NCBI GenBank assembly: GCA_002386525.1
Contig: DGIS01000016.1
Location: 17,418 to 55,634 of the forward strand
DNA length: 38,217 nt
Reading direction: 5' to 3'
From: Sphingobacterium sp. UBA4616
GTDB taxonomy: Bacteria; Bacteroidota; Bacteroidia; Sphingobacteriales; Sphingobacteriaceae
In this document: positions 1 to 8,308 of the stretch, in pieces
Position numbering within the stretch: the stretch's first letter is position 1
Layout of the letters: each line of letters opens with the position of its first letter
The notes under the pieces: model-generated
Seen by the model: the letters and a program-made list of their open reading frames with translations, nothing else
The model's database searches: none
Told to the model about the DNA's origin: nothing
Made by a program: the position numbers and the translations under genes

Positions 1-25
1 CAACTCCGTTTTTTTATTTGACGTA

Positions 26-958
26 CTAATGAAACACGACATCTAGCACCCTTTGTTCGACGCTATTTTGATCACTGGGGCCATCAGCCCTGGTACGCAT
101 TTTTGTCACTTCAAATTCTTTGGGTCCAAATTGCTTTTCAACGACAGCTGTTGTTGTAAAACGCAGTAGTGAATTCTCGTCATCCTTAAGATAGGCATCA
201 ATTTCGAGAATCCCTTCGTTTTCATCAAACACATAAGGATGCAGCCTATTAATTCCTTTTGGAATCCGTGGACTTTTCCAAATGACAAATTTAGGAAGTG
301 CTTTATCCTTCGGATCAATTTTATTGTAAATGGCCTGTTGGCAGGTAATGCCGGCAATTACTTTTGTTTTCCCCGTTTTGTCGATCATATAGTCTTTGGG
401 ATTTATTCGTATCTGCACTTTGGCAAACCCATGGGAAATTCCCTCTGGAAAGTTAAGGGAAATATTAATATCCTCATTTTCTCGATTTGCTAAAAAGCCT
501 TCTCCTGTACCTTTACTGTAATTCACATAATTTTGCAACTGATAGGTTAAACCTTCAGCAATGGATTTTGCTTGTTGTTGATCAAATCTAATTTCCATCT
601 TGCGTAAGGGAACAAGCATAAGTTCCATGCGTTGGAGGGGATTTCCTATATCAAAGCTATCTGCCTCCTTTTTTTGGGATTCGGGCAGTGCGGATATCGT
701 TTTCCACAGAACGGCAGGTGAGCTCTCTTTATTCAGATTCATCAACCTGAGGAGTTCAGCAAAAGGCATATTCGGAAAGGTAACTTTTTGTTCGATTACC
801 GCAGCATTGATACGTTTTGAAGAACGGATGTCAGTTGTTGTATTGGATTCTTCGTGTAATTTAACTTCTTTGGGGGTAGAAGATTGACAATTACAAAAAA
901 GTAGTGATAGGCCAAATAAAGGGAGAGATAGGGCGTACTTTATTAGATATTTTATCAT
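26..958 (-). CDS. Hypothetical lipoprotein
   Basis: A 310-residue protein of unknown function. The N-terminus has two lysines, a hydrophobic stretch of about 17 residues, and then Cys22 and Cys24 followed by Gln-Ser-Ser. This resembles a signal peptidase II signal, with Cys24 the more likely lipidated residue, although Asn at -1 is unusual. The rest is polar and soluble-looking, with no motif I recognise. The ATG start at 956-958 fits the signal sequence. The gene lies downstream of murA on the same strand, but the murA terminator at 1021-1047 separates them. It has its own promoter candidate (987-1019). I infer an envelope location from the signal only and assign no function. Confidence 0.7.
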   Translation of the reverse strand: MIKYLIKYALSLPLFGLSLLFCNCQSSTPKEVKLHEESNTTTDIRSSKRINAAVIEQKVTFPNMPFAELLRLMNLNKESSPAVLWKTISALPESQKKEADSFDIGNPLQRMELMLVPLRKMEIRFDQQQAKSIAEGLTYQLQNYVNYSKGTGEGFLANRENEDINISLNFPEGISHGFAKVQIRINPKDYMIDKTGKTKVIAGITCQQAIYNKIDPKDKALPKFVIWKSPRIPKGINRLHPYVFDENEGILEIDAYLKDDENSLLRFTTTAVVEKQFGPKEFEVTKMRTRADGPSDQNSVEQRVLDVVFH

Positions 959-986
959 ATCTATTTTTGTTTAAATGTATTTTGTA

Positions 987-1019
987 CAAATTTACCTTAT
1001 TTGCTGCATATATCACAAA
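987..1019 (-). promoter_or_regulatory. Bacteroidota-type promoter for the lipoprotein gene
   Basis: Read on the minus strand, TTTG (1019-1016) is followed after 21 bases by TAAATTTG (994-987). This matches the -33/-7 consensus known for Bacteroidota. The -7 box ends 28 bases before the ATG. This is a sequence match only. Confidence 0.5.
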
Positions 1020-1053
1020 AAAGCTCCAGATATTATTTCTGGAGCTTTTTTTC
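1017..1053 (-). terminator. Rho-independent terminator of murA
   Basis: A perfect 9-bp stem (1021-1029 with 1039-1047) with a 9-base loop. A-rich sequence on the left gives the U-tract for minus-strand transcription, and a T-run on the right would also serve the plus strand. It sits between the murA stop and the lipoprotein gene. Confidence 0.8.
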
Positions 1054-1084
1054 TTCGATTTGCCACTCGGGCTCATCAGGTTAT

Positions 1085-2410
1085 TTAATGTCCTTTTGGT
1101 TCGGCGTCGATACGTTTAATATCTGCACCTAATTTCCGTAAGCGCTCTTCGATATCTTGATAGCCGCGTTCAATTTGTTCGATGTTGTGGATCACAGACT
1201 TTCCTTTTGCCGATAAGGCTGCAATGAGTAGGGATACTCCGGCACGGATATCAGGGGAAGTCATTTCAATACCTCTCAGGTAATGTGATTTGTTCAATCC
1301 AATAACCGTGGCGCGATGTGGGTCACACAAAATAATCTGAGCCCCCATATCAATCAATTTGTCCACGAAGAACAAACGGCTCTCGAACATTTTTTGGTGG
1401 ATCAATACATTTCCTTTTGCCTGCGTTGCTACCACGAGCACTATACTCAATAAATCTGGCGTAAAACCTGGCCAGGGTGCATCCGAAATCGTCAGAATAG
1501 ATCCATCTATAAATGTATCAATCTCATAGGAGTCTTGTGCAGGAATAAAAATATCGTCACCACGTAATTCAAACTTGATACCCAAGCGCGAAAATACAGA
1601 TGGGATAACACCAAGTTCTTCAAAACAGACGTCCTTAATTGTAATTTCCGAACCTGTCATTGCTGCCAATCCGATGAAGGAACCTATTTCAATCATATCG
1701 GGCAACATACGGTGTGAAGTACCGCCAAGACGTTCTACACCTTCTATGGTCAACAAATTAGATCCAATACCGGATATTTTTGCTCCCATGCGGTTTAGCA
1801 TCTTACATAATTGCTGTAAATAAGGCTCACAAGCTGCATTGTATATCGTTGTTGTGCCTTTGGCCAATACAGCAGCCATTACAATGTTGGCAGTACCGGT
1901 CACTGAAGCCTCGTCCAATAGGATATAGCTGCCTTTTAGCGCTGTTGCATCAACATTAAAAAAATGATTGGTAGGATCGTAAATGAATTTAGCCCCCAAT
2001 TTTTCAAAGCCCAAAAAATGTGTATCCAATCGTCTACGGCCAATTTTATCACCACCCGGTTTTGGGATAGCTGCCTTGCCGAATCGAGCCAACAAAGGGC
2101 CAACAATCATGATAGAGCCCCGCAACCCCCCTCCTTTTTCTTTAAATTCGGGCGATTGAAAATAGTCTATATTTATATCTTTCGCTTCAAAAACATAGGT
2201 ATCCTTATCAATGCGATTGATTTTAACACCTAACGCTCCTAACAGATCAATCAACTTATTGACATCTTTAATATCTGGAATATTACTGATGGTCATGGGT
2301 TCTTCTGTCAGTAAAACTGCAGAAAGAATCTGTAAGGCCTCATTTTTTGCTCCTTGAGGAATAATCTCTCCCTTTAACGGTTTTCCACCGATTATTTCAA
2401 ATGCGTTCAT
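1085..2410 (-). CDS. murA: UDP-N-acetylglucosamine 1-carboxyvinyltransferase (MurA)
   Basis: Transfers the enolpyruvyl group of phosphoenolpyruvate to UDP-GlcNAc, the first committed step of peptidoglycan precursor synthesis, in the cytoplasm. The 441-residue length is normal for the family. Lys22 in QGAKNEAL corresponds to the conserved active-site lysine. The active-site loop reads PGGDKIGRRRLD (residues 118-129), so the catalytic Cys (Cys115 in E. coli) is Asp121 here (codon 2048-2050). Arg126 matches E. coli Arg120. The C-terminal region has GFTPDLLS and RGYQDIEERL, equivalent to the conserved Asp305 and Arg397 regions. Asp at the Cys position is known in naturally fosfomycin-resistant MurA proteins such as that of Mycobacterium tuberculosis. 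The gene follows the DUF4290 gene on the same strand, an arrangement common in Bacteroidota, but a terminator lies between them. Confidence 0.97.
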   Translation of the reverse strand: MNAFEIIGGKPLKGEIIPQGAKNEALQILSAVLLTEEPMTISNIPDIKDVNKLIDLLGALGVKINRIDKDTYVFEAKDINIDYFQSPEFKEKGGGLRGSIMIVGPLLARFGKAAIPKPGGDKIGRRRLDTHFLGFEKLGAKFIYDPTNHFFNVDATALKGSYILLDEASVTGTANIVMAAVLAKGTTTIYNAACEPYLQQLCKMLNRMGAKISGIGSNLLTIEGVERLGGTSHRMLPDMIEIGSFIGLAAMTGSEITIKDVCFEELGVIPSVFSRLGIKFELRGDDIFIPAQDSYEIDTFIDGSILTISDAPWPGFTPDLLSIVLVVATQAKGNVLIHQKMFESRLFFVDKLIDMGAQIILCDPHRATVIGLNKSHYLRGIEMTSPDIRAGVSLLIAALSAKGKSVIHNIEQIERGYQDIEERLRKLGADIKRIDAEPKGH

Positions 2411-2501
2411 TTATTCTATAAGTGATATCTTCTTAATACATACTCTCCGCTTGTATTTCCCTTGGGTATTTGGTTTATTGTTCCAAAACAGCGCGTTTTT
2501 T

Positions 2502-2556
2502 AAAAAAAGCAGGCAATTGTAAAGAAATCTATTAATCACTTCGCAATTGCCTGCTT
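2502..2556 (-). terminator. Rho-independent terminator after the DUF4290 gene
   Basis: Perfect 13-bp stem (2507-2519 with 2544-2556) around a 24-base loop. On the minus strand it is followed by a U-tract (complement of the A-run at 2502-2508). It separates the helicase/DUF4290 unit from murA, so murA probably has its own promoter within 2411-2500. I found no good promoter match there. Confidence 0.75.
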
Positions 2557-2576
2557 CTTTGAACAATCTTTAAGAA

Positions 2577-3395
2577 CTAGCCTCGTTTGTTATTATAGTT
2601 ACCCTGTGGCTTTCTGTTTCTGTTATTATTATTACTTCCGTAACTATTGTTATTGTTACTTCCGTAGCTATTACTGTTGCTTCCGTAGTTGTTGCGCTTG
2701 GTATTATTGTTATTGTTGTTTGCCATACGAGGCTTACCACCACCTTTCGACTGATGGCCGGAATTATTGTTATTGTTGTTGTTGTTATTTCCGCCCGAGT
2801 TACTATTGGCCGGACCTTTAACACGATTTCCCGGAGGCGGCGTTTTAAAGTCAAGTTTCGTCAAAACAGTACCTTCTGGTAAGGTCAATTGGTAACCCGA
2901 CAGCTCTTTGAGATCCTGAATGATCAATTCATCCGAAACAGAATCTTTATTCCAGGTCAGGTAAGCCATTTTCATAAAATTGGCAATACCGATAACCATC
3001 TGCTCCCTTTTGGCTTCGTCATTGGCCAACAGTGCCTTTTCAATCATTTTCTCTACCGTAAAACCGTAATGTTTGAATCGGATGGAATGCTGTGGATAGC
3101 CGAGGTGCTCCACTTCGTGTTTCACGCTTTTGGCAGTAGCAATTGGATAAGGCGAGTCGATATCCAATTTAAAATCAGAAATAATCTGTAGGTGGTCCCA
3201 CAGCTTATGTTTAAAATCAGACACATCTCTCAGATGTGGATTTAATACCCCCATCATATCGATTACAATTTGTGCGTGTTTATTTCTTTCTTCCTTTGTG
3301 GGTAAAGTACAGATGTAATCTACCATATTTTGCACATTGCGACCATATTCTGCAAGGATCAATTTTGGTCTAGTGCTGTTGTAGTCAAAGTTCAT
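2577..3395 (-). CDS. DUF4290 family protein with Asn-rich tail
   Basis: A 272-residue protein of a family (DUF4290) found in Bacteroidota, often beside murA; the function is not known to me. I chose the ATG at 3393-3395, giving MNFDYNSTRPKLILAEYGRN, which is the family's usual beginning. An upstream in-frame TTG (3428) would add 11 residues without family support. Roughly residues 1-190 form the conserved, helical-looking domain. The tail (about residue 195 to the end) is low complexity, rich in Asn, Gly, Ser, Tyr and basic residues, with a run of nine Asn and repeated GSN/YGSNNNN units. Such a tail is probably disordered and might bind nucleic acid (inference). It starts 53 bases after the helicase stop on the same strand and is probably cotranscribed with it. 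Confidence 0.88.
   Translation of the reverse strand: MNFDYNSTRPKLILAEYGRNVQNMVDYICTLPTKEERNKHAQIVIDMMGVLNPHLRDVSDFKHKLWDHLQIISDFKLDIDSPYPIATAKSVKHEVEHLGYPQHSIRFKHYGFTVEKMIEKALLANDEAKREQMVIGIANFMKMAYLTWNKDSVSDELIIQDLKELSGYQLTLPEGTVLTKLDFKTPPPGNRVKGPANSNSGGNNNNNNNNNSGHQSKGGGKPRMANNNNNNTKRNNYGSNSNSYGSNNNNSYGSNNNNRNRKPQGNYNNKRG
2600..2800. repeat. Trinucleotide-rich low-complexity tract (Asn codons)
   Basis: Runs of ATT/GTT triplets on the plus strand (AAT/AAC Asn codons on the minus strand), with several near-copies of a Tyr-Gly-Ser-Asn unit. It is inside the DUF4290 gene tail and could change length by slippage or recombination. Confidence 0.75.
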
Positions 3396-3448
3396 ATAGC
3401 TAATATAAGTACCTAAGTAAACGATCAAGATGTCGTTTTGGTATTTTA

Positions 3449-5728
3449 TTATTGAATTATTCTAAGTTTTGCAAATTTAAGCAACAATTGTTTCTGTCCC
3501 AACTCTTTAAAGAAAATAGTTGCTTTTATATCTCCTTTGTTTCCTTCGAGATTAACAACTTTCCCAAATCCGAAGCGTTCATGTTCAACTTCCATGCCGA
3601 CTTGAAGGTTTGATGTATCTGAAGGAGCAAAACCCGCAGTAGGTTTGTGGGCTTTTGGCAGTATTGACGTCGTCTTCACCATCGGCTTAGGCTTAGGTTT
3701 AGAAAATGTGTCATCACTGTCCTTTTGTTGCCATGCAATTCGTTCGCCTTGAAAACTTCCGGCTGAGGCAGAAGTTTGTCGTGGTTTAAAATCCAATGCA
3801 AGACATGCCGGATTCAATTCATCCAAGAAGCGACTGGGTTCGCAATTATTGAGCGTTCCCCAACGATATCGCGAAGTAGCATACGAAAGTAGTAATTTTT
3901 TTTCAGCTCTCGTAACAGCGACATAAAAAAGTCTTCGTTCTTCCTCCAATTCCGACCTGGAATTCAAAGATAACTGCGACGGAAATAAGTTTTCCTCCAA
4001 ACCAACAATAAAGACAATCGGAAACTCCAGCCCTTTAGAAGAGTGGATGGTCATTAAAGACACGGTATCAGCGTTTGGATCTTTATCGTTATCGTCGTTG
4101 GTCAACAAAGCGATATCCTGCATATAAACGTCCAGTCCGCGCTCTTCAATATCCTCTCGCTCCGAAAATTCCTTAATACCATTGAGGAGTTCCTGGATAT
4201 TTTCGTAGCGCGCCAATCCTTCTACGGACTTATCTTCATACAATTCCTTTAGAATACCACAGTGCTGAGCAATGTGCATGGCCGTATCAAAAGCGCTATT
4301 GTTCTTAGCCAAAGCCTGAAAACTCTGTATCATCTGTGCAAAACCACCAACAGAGGTTGCACTACGTCCATCAAGAAACTGAGCCGCATTGGCAACAACA
4401 TCCCAGATTCGGTATTGATTCTGATCTGCTGCGATCATAATCTTCTCGATTGTCGTATCTCCGATCCCGCGACGCGGATAATTGATAACGCGCTTTAATG
4501 CTTCCTCGTCGTTTGGATTAAAGGTGAGCCTGAAATAGGCGATCAGATCTTTAATTTCTTTCCGTTGATAGAACGAGGTACCGCCATATATTTTATAGGG
4601 AATATTAATTTTGCGTAAGGCCTCCTCCATTGCCCTGGATTGGGCATTGGTACGGTAAAGAATAGCAAAATCTTTATAATTAAGACCCTTTATCGATTTC
4701 TCTTCAATGATCAGATCGGCTACGATTTTACCTTCCTCATTGTCAGAGAACGCACGTGAAACCTTGATTTTCTCGCCTTCTTCGTTATCAGAAAAGACAT
4801 TTTTCTCCAATTGATTCTGATTGTTGGCGATCACCGAGTTAGCCGCATTTACGATCATTTTAGTGGATCGATAATTCTGTTCCAGTTTAAAGATCTTTAC
4901 ATCTGGATAATCCTTTTGGAAATTCAGGATGTTCTGAATATTTGCGCCACGGAATGCGTAGATGGACTGCGCATCATCCCCTACGACACAGATATTTTCA
5001 TTTACTGCTGCCAGACGCTTGACAATGAGGTATTGTGAAAAGTTCGTATCCTGATACTCGTCGACCATCAGATAACGAAACTGGTGCTGATATTTATGCA
5101 GTACCTCTGGATGCTTATTGAGCAAGACATTTGTCTTGAACAGCAAATCGTCAAAATCCATGGCACCTGCACGGTAGCAGCGTTGGGCATAGGTCATATA
5201 AATTTGTCCCAATTGCCCACGACCATTTGAAATATCTTCGGCCAAGATGGCTTCATTCTTATTATATTCCTGCGGTGATATCAGGTTGTTTTTTGCCTGC
5301 GAGATACGACCGTATACATGATTGACATTATACAGCTTATCATCGAGATTCATTTCTTTTAGGATGGCACGCAACAAGCTTTTGGTATCGTCGGTATCGT
5401 AGATTGTAAAGTTTCTGGGATACCCGATCAATTCAGCTTCTACCCGGAGTATTTTTGCAAATACGGAGTGGAATGTTCCCATCCAAATATTTTTCGCTTC
5501 GCTCCCAACGACAGAAACGATACGCGCGCGCATCTCTTTGGCTGCCTTGTTGGTAAATGTCAACACCAAGATATTGAATGGATCAACACCTTTTCGAATC
5601 AAGTGTGCTACACGATAGGTAATCACCCGTGTTTTTCCTGAACCAGCTCCTGCAACAATCATCACAGGACCTTCTGTTTGCTCTACGGCTCCTCGTTGTG
5701 AAGGGTTTAAACCCGCTAAATAATCCAA
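3449..5728 (-). CDS. pcrA: UvrD/PcrA-type DNA helicase
   Basis: Superfamily 1A 3'-5' DNA helicase acting in repair and replication restart. The 759-residue protein shows the family motifs in order: Walker A AGAGSGKT (residues 26-33), motif II DEYQDTN, QNYRS, TIHSSKGLEF (motif V) and VAVTRAEKKL (motif VI). The C-terminus (about 705-759, with VGMEVEHERFGFGKV) is the Tudor-like domain seen in PcrA that contacts RNA polymerase. The start codon is TTG at 5726-5728. It is supported by a strong Shine-Dalgarno, TAAGGAG (complement of 5734-5740), five bases away; such sites are rare in this phylum. Next downstream is the DUF4290 gene. uvrD is an alternative name; the length and C-terminal domain fit either. 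Confidence 0.95.
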   Translation of the reverse strand: MDYLAGLNPSQRGAVEQTEGPVMIVAGAGSGKTRVITYRVAHLIRKGVDPFNILVLTFTNKAAKEMRARIVSVVGSEAKNIWMGTFHSVFAKILRVEAELIGYPRNFTIYDTDDTKSLLRAILKEMNLDDKLYNVNHVYGRISQAKNNLISPQEYNKNEAILAEDISNGRGQLGQIYMTYAQRCYRAGAMDFDDLLFKTNVLLNKHPEVLHKYQHQFRYLMVDEYQDTNFSQYLIVKRLAAVNENICVVGDDAQSIYAFRGANIQNILNFQKDYPDVKIFKLEQNYRSTKMIVNAANSVIANNQNQLEKNVFSDNEEGEKIKVSRAFSDNEEGKIVADLIIEEKSIKGLNYKDFAILYRTNAQSRAMEEALRKINIPYKIYGGTSFYQRKEIKDLIAYFRLTFNPNDEEALKRVINYPRRGIGDTTIEKIMIAADQNQYRIWDVVANAAQFLDGRSATSVGGFAQMIQSFQALAKNNSAFDTAMHIAQHCGILKELYEDKSVEGLARYENIQELLNGIKEFSEREDIEERGLDVYMQDIALLTNDDNDKDPNADTVSLMTIHSSKGLEFPIVFIVGLEENLFPSQLSLNSRSELEEERRLFYVAVTRAEKKLLLSYATSRYRWGTLNNCEPSRFLDELNPACLALDFKPRQTSASAGSFQGERIAWQQKDSDDTFSKPKPKPMVKTTSILPKAHKPTAGFAPSDTSNLQVGMEVEHERFGFGKVVNLEGNKGDIKATIFFKELGQKQLLLKFAKLRIIQ

Positions 5729-5733
5729 ATTAA

Positions 5734-5740
5734 CTCCTTA
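5734..5740 (-). promoter_or_regulatory. Strong ribosome binding site before a TTG start
   Basis: Minus strand reads TAAGGAG, five bases before the TTG at 5728. It decides the helicase start codon. Most other genes in this window lack such a site. Confidence 0.7.
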
Positions 5741-5820
5741 AATTTTAAAACCTGAGAATAGGGTATAAAAGTACAAATTTCCTGTCGATCCCTCGGGCTA
5801 TCCTGCTAATATTTTTACAC

Positions 5821-5848
5821 AAAAAAAACCGATAATAAAGATTATCGG
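5821..5848 (-). terminator. Rho-independent terminator of guaB
   Basis: Perfect 8-bp stem (5829-5836 with 5841-5848), 4-base loop AAAG, and an eight-A run at 5821-5828 that gives the U-tract on the minus strand. It lies 24 bases beyond the guaB stop. Confidence 0.8.
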
Positions 5849-5871
5849 CTTTTATATCAAATAAGCAGTAT

Positions 5872-7368
<1,497 letters not shown>

Positions 7369-7370
7369 CT

Positions 7371-7385
7371 ATTTGCCAGGCAAAT
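7371..7385. promoter_or_regulatory. 15-base palindrome over the guaB promoter
   Basis: ATTTGCC-A-GGCAAAT is a perfect inverted repeat of two 7-base arms. It overlaps the -7 box and the expected transcription start of guaB. A third GGCAAAT half-site lies at 7348-7354, just before the ATG. Part of the symmetry is explained by the TTTGCC of the promoter box itself. Confidence 0.4.
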
Positions 7386-7388
7386 TTA
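7381..7388 (-). promoter_or_regulatory. -7 promoter box of guaB
   Basis: Minus strand reads TAAATTTG followed by CC, matching the Bacteroidota TAnnTTTG(C) box. No convincing -33 TTTG is visible at the right distance. It overlaps the palindrome at 7371-7385. Confidence 0.45.
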
Positions 7389-7570
7389 AGAAAAATAAGT
7401 AATATTAAAAAATAAAATATAGAAATTACAATCGAAAGACAAATTAGAACCATTATGAATTAAACATTCCATTTCCTTTATTTCAGACGCGATTATTTTT
7501 TGGCAAGCTATTTGCTTTCGGTAACACGAAAAGTTATTTTAATTAATGAAAATATAAAGATAAGATAATT

Positions 7571-8044
7571 ATGAAAAAGACACTACTTTCATTAGCTGCT
7601 GTCGCAGCATTAGCATTTGGCACACAAGAAGTAAAAGCTCAATCTCCTCAACGCGCTGCAATCGGTGTGGTTTTCGACGGATCGATCGGTGACCTTTGGG
7701 GGGTTCAATACAAACAGTCAATGGGTGGCGCAAACAATGGTCAAGCGCAGGTAATGTTTGATGACCATGTGGTAGCAGTTGGTGCTGATTGGCAACATGC
7801 AAGACCTTTCCGTGGCGCTCCAGGTTTAGGTTGGTACGCAGGTGTTGGTGCACAATTAACGTTTGTAGACGTTGGCGACAACATTACTTATGTGGGATTG
7901 AGACCGCAATTGGGTCTTGAATTTAAAATTCCATCGGCTCCTATCGGTCTTCACGCTGACTGGAAACCAAATTGGACTTTAAACCATGGTTCTGATTTTG
8001 ACGCTTCAACATTTTCATTTGGTATCAAATATACGTTGAGATAA
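7571..8044 (+). CDS. Small outer-membrane-type protein
   Basis: A 157-residue exported protein. The N-terminus (MKKTLLSLAAVAALAFGTQEVKAQS) is a standard Sec signal peptide with likely cleavage after VKA (residue 23). The mature part of about 134 residues alternates hydrophobic and polar residues with many Gly and aromatic residues (GWYAGVGAQLTFVDVG, LGLEFKIPSAPIGLHADW, FSFGIKYTL). This pattern suggests a small outer-membrane beta-barrel. No specific family was recognised. It is divergent from guaB and followed by a strong terminator, so it is transcribed alone. A role in the outer membrane is inferred from composition only. Confidence 0.75.
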   Translation: MKKTLLSLAAVAALAFGTQEVKAQSPQRAAIGVVFDGSIGDLWGVQYKQSMGGANNGQAQVMFDDHVVAVGADWQHARPFRGAPGLGWYAGVGAQLTFVDVGDNITYVGLRPQLGLEFKIPSAPIGLHADWKPNWTLNHGSDFDASTFSFGIKYTLR

Positions 8045-8069
8045 TAGAAGCAGCTCAAATAGCTTAAAA

Positions 8070-8107
8070 AAAAGGTTCTTCTCATCATGAGGAGGACCTT
8101 TTTTTAT
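8070..8107 (+). terminator. Rho-independent terminator of the outer-membrane-type gene
   Basis: Long hairpin: 8070-8083 pairs with 8089-8102 including two G-U pairs, around the loop ATCAT, and runs into a T-tract at 8099-8105. It lies 26 bases after the stop. Confidence 0.85.
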
Positions 8108-8209
8108 GAAATAAAATGCATAAGTATTTCTTTTTTTATTCAATTCTCCTATTTTTATGCCGTTGACCTAATTGGCATAAATAAAACTTTTCATTCTACA
8201 AAAATTTTA

Positions 8210-8217
8210 TACCTTTG
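8210..8217 (+). promoter_or_regulatory. -7 promoter box of secDF
   Basis: TACCTTTG followed by CC matches TAnnTTTGC. A weak -33 (TTTT, 8188-8191) lies 18 bases upstream. This predicts a 5' untranslated leader of about 85 bases. Confidence 0.5.
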
Positions 8218-8308
8218 CCATTCTTGGTAAAATGTGATTAAACAAGAACTAATTATCAATTACATAAACAGTATTTAACATTATAATTAATACAATTAAT
8301 AACAGACG

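Noticed and set aside
2606..2854. Repetitive frames opposite and beside the DUF4290 tail
   Set aside because: Their Tyr/Cys or Thr/Ile repeats are other-frame readings of the Asn-codon triplet tract.
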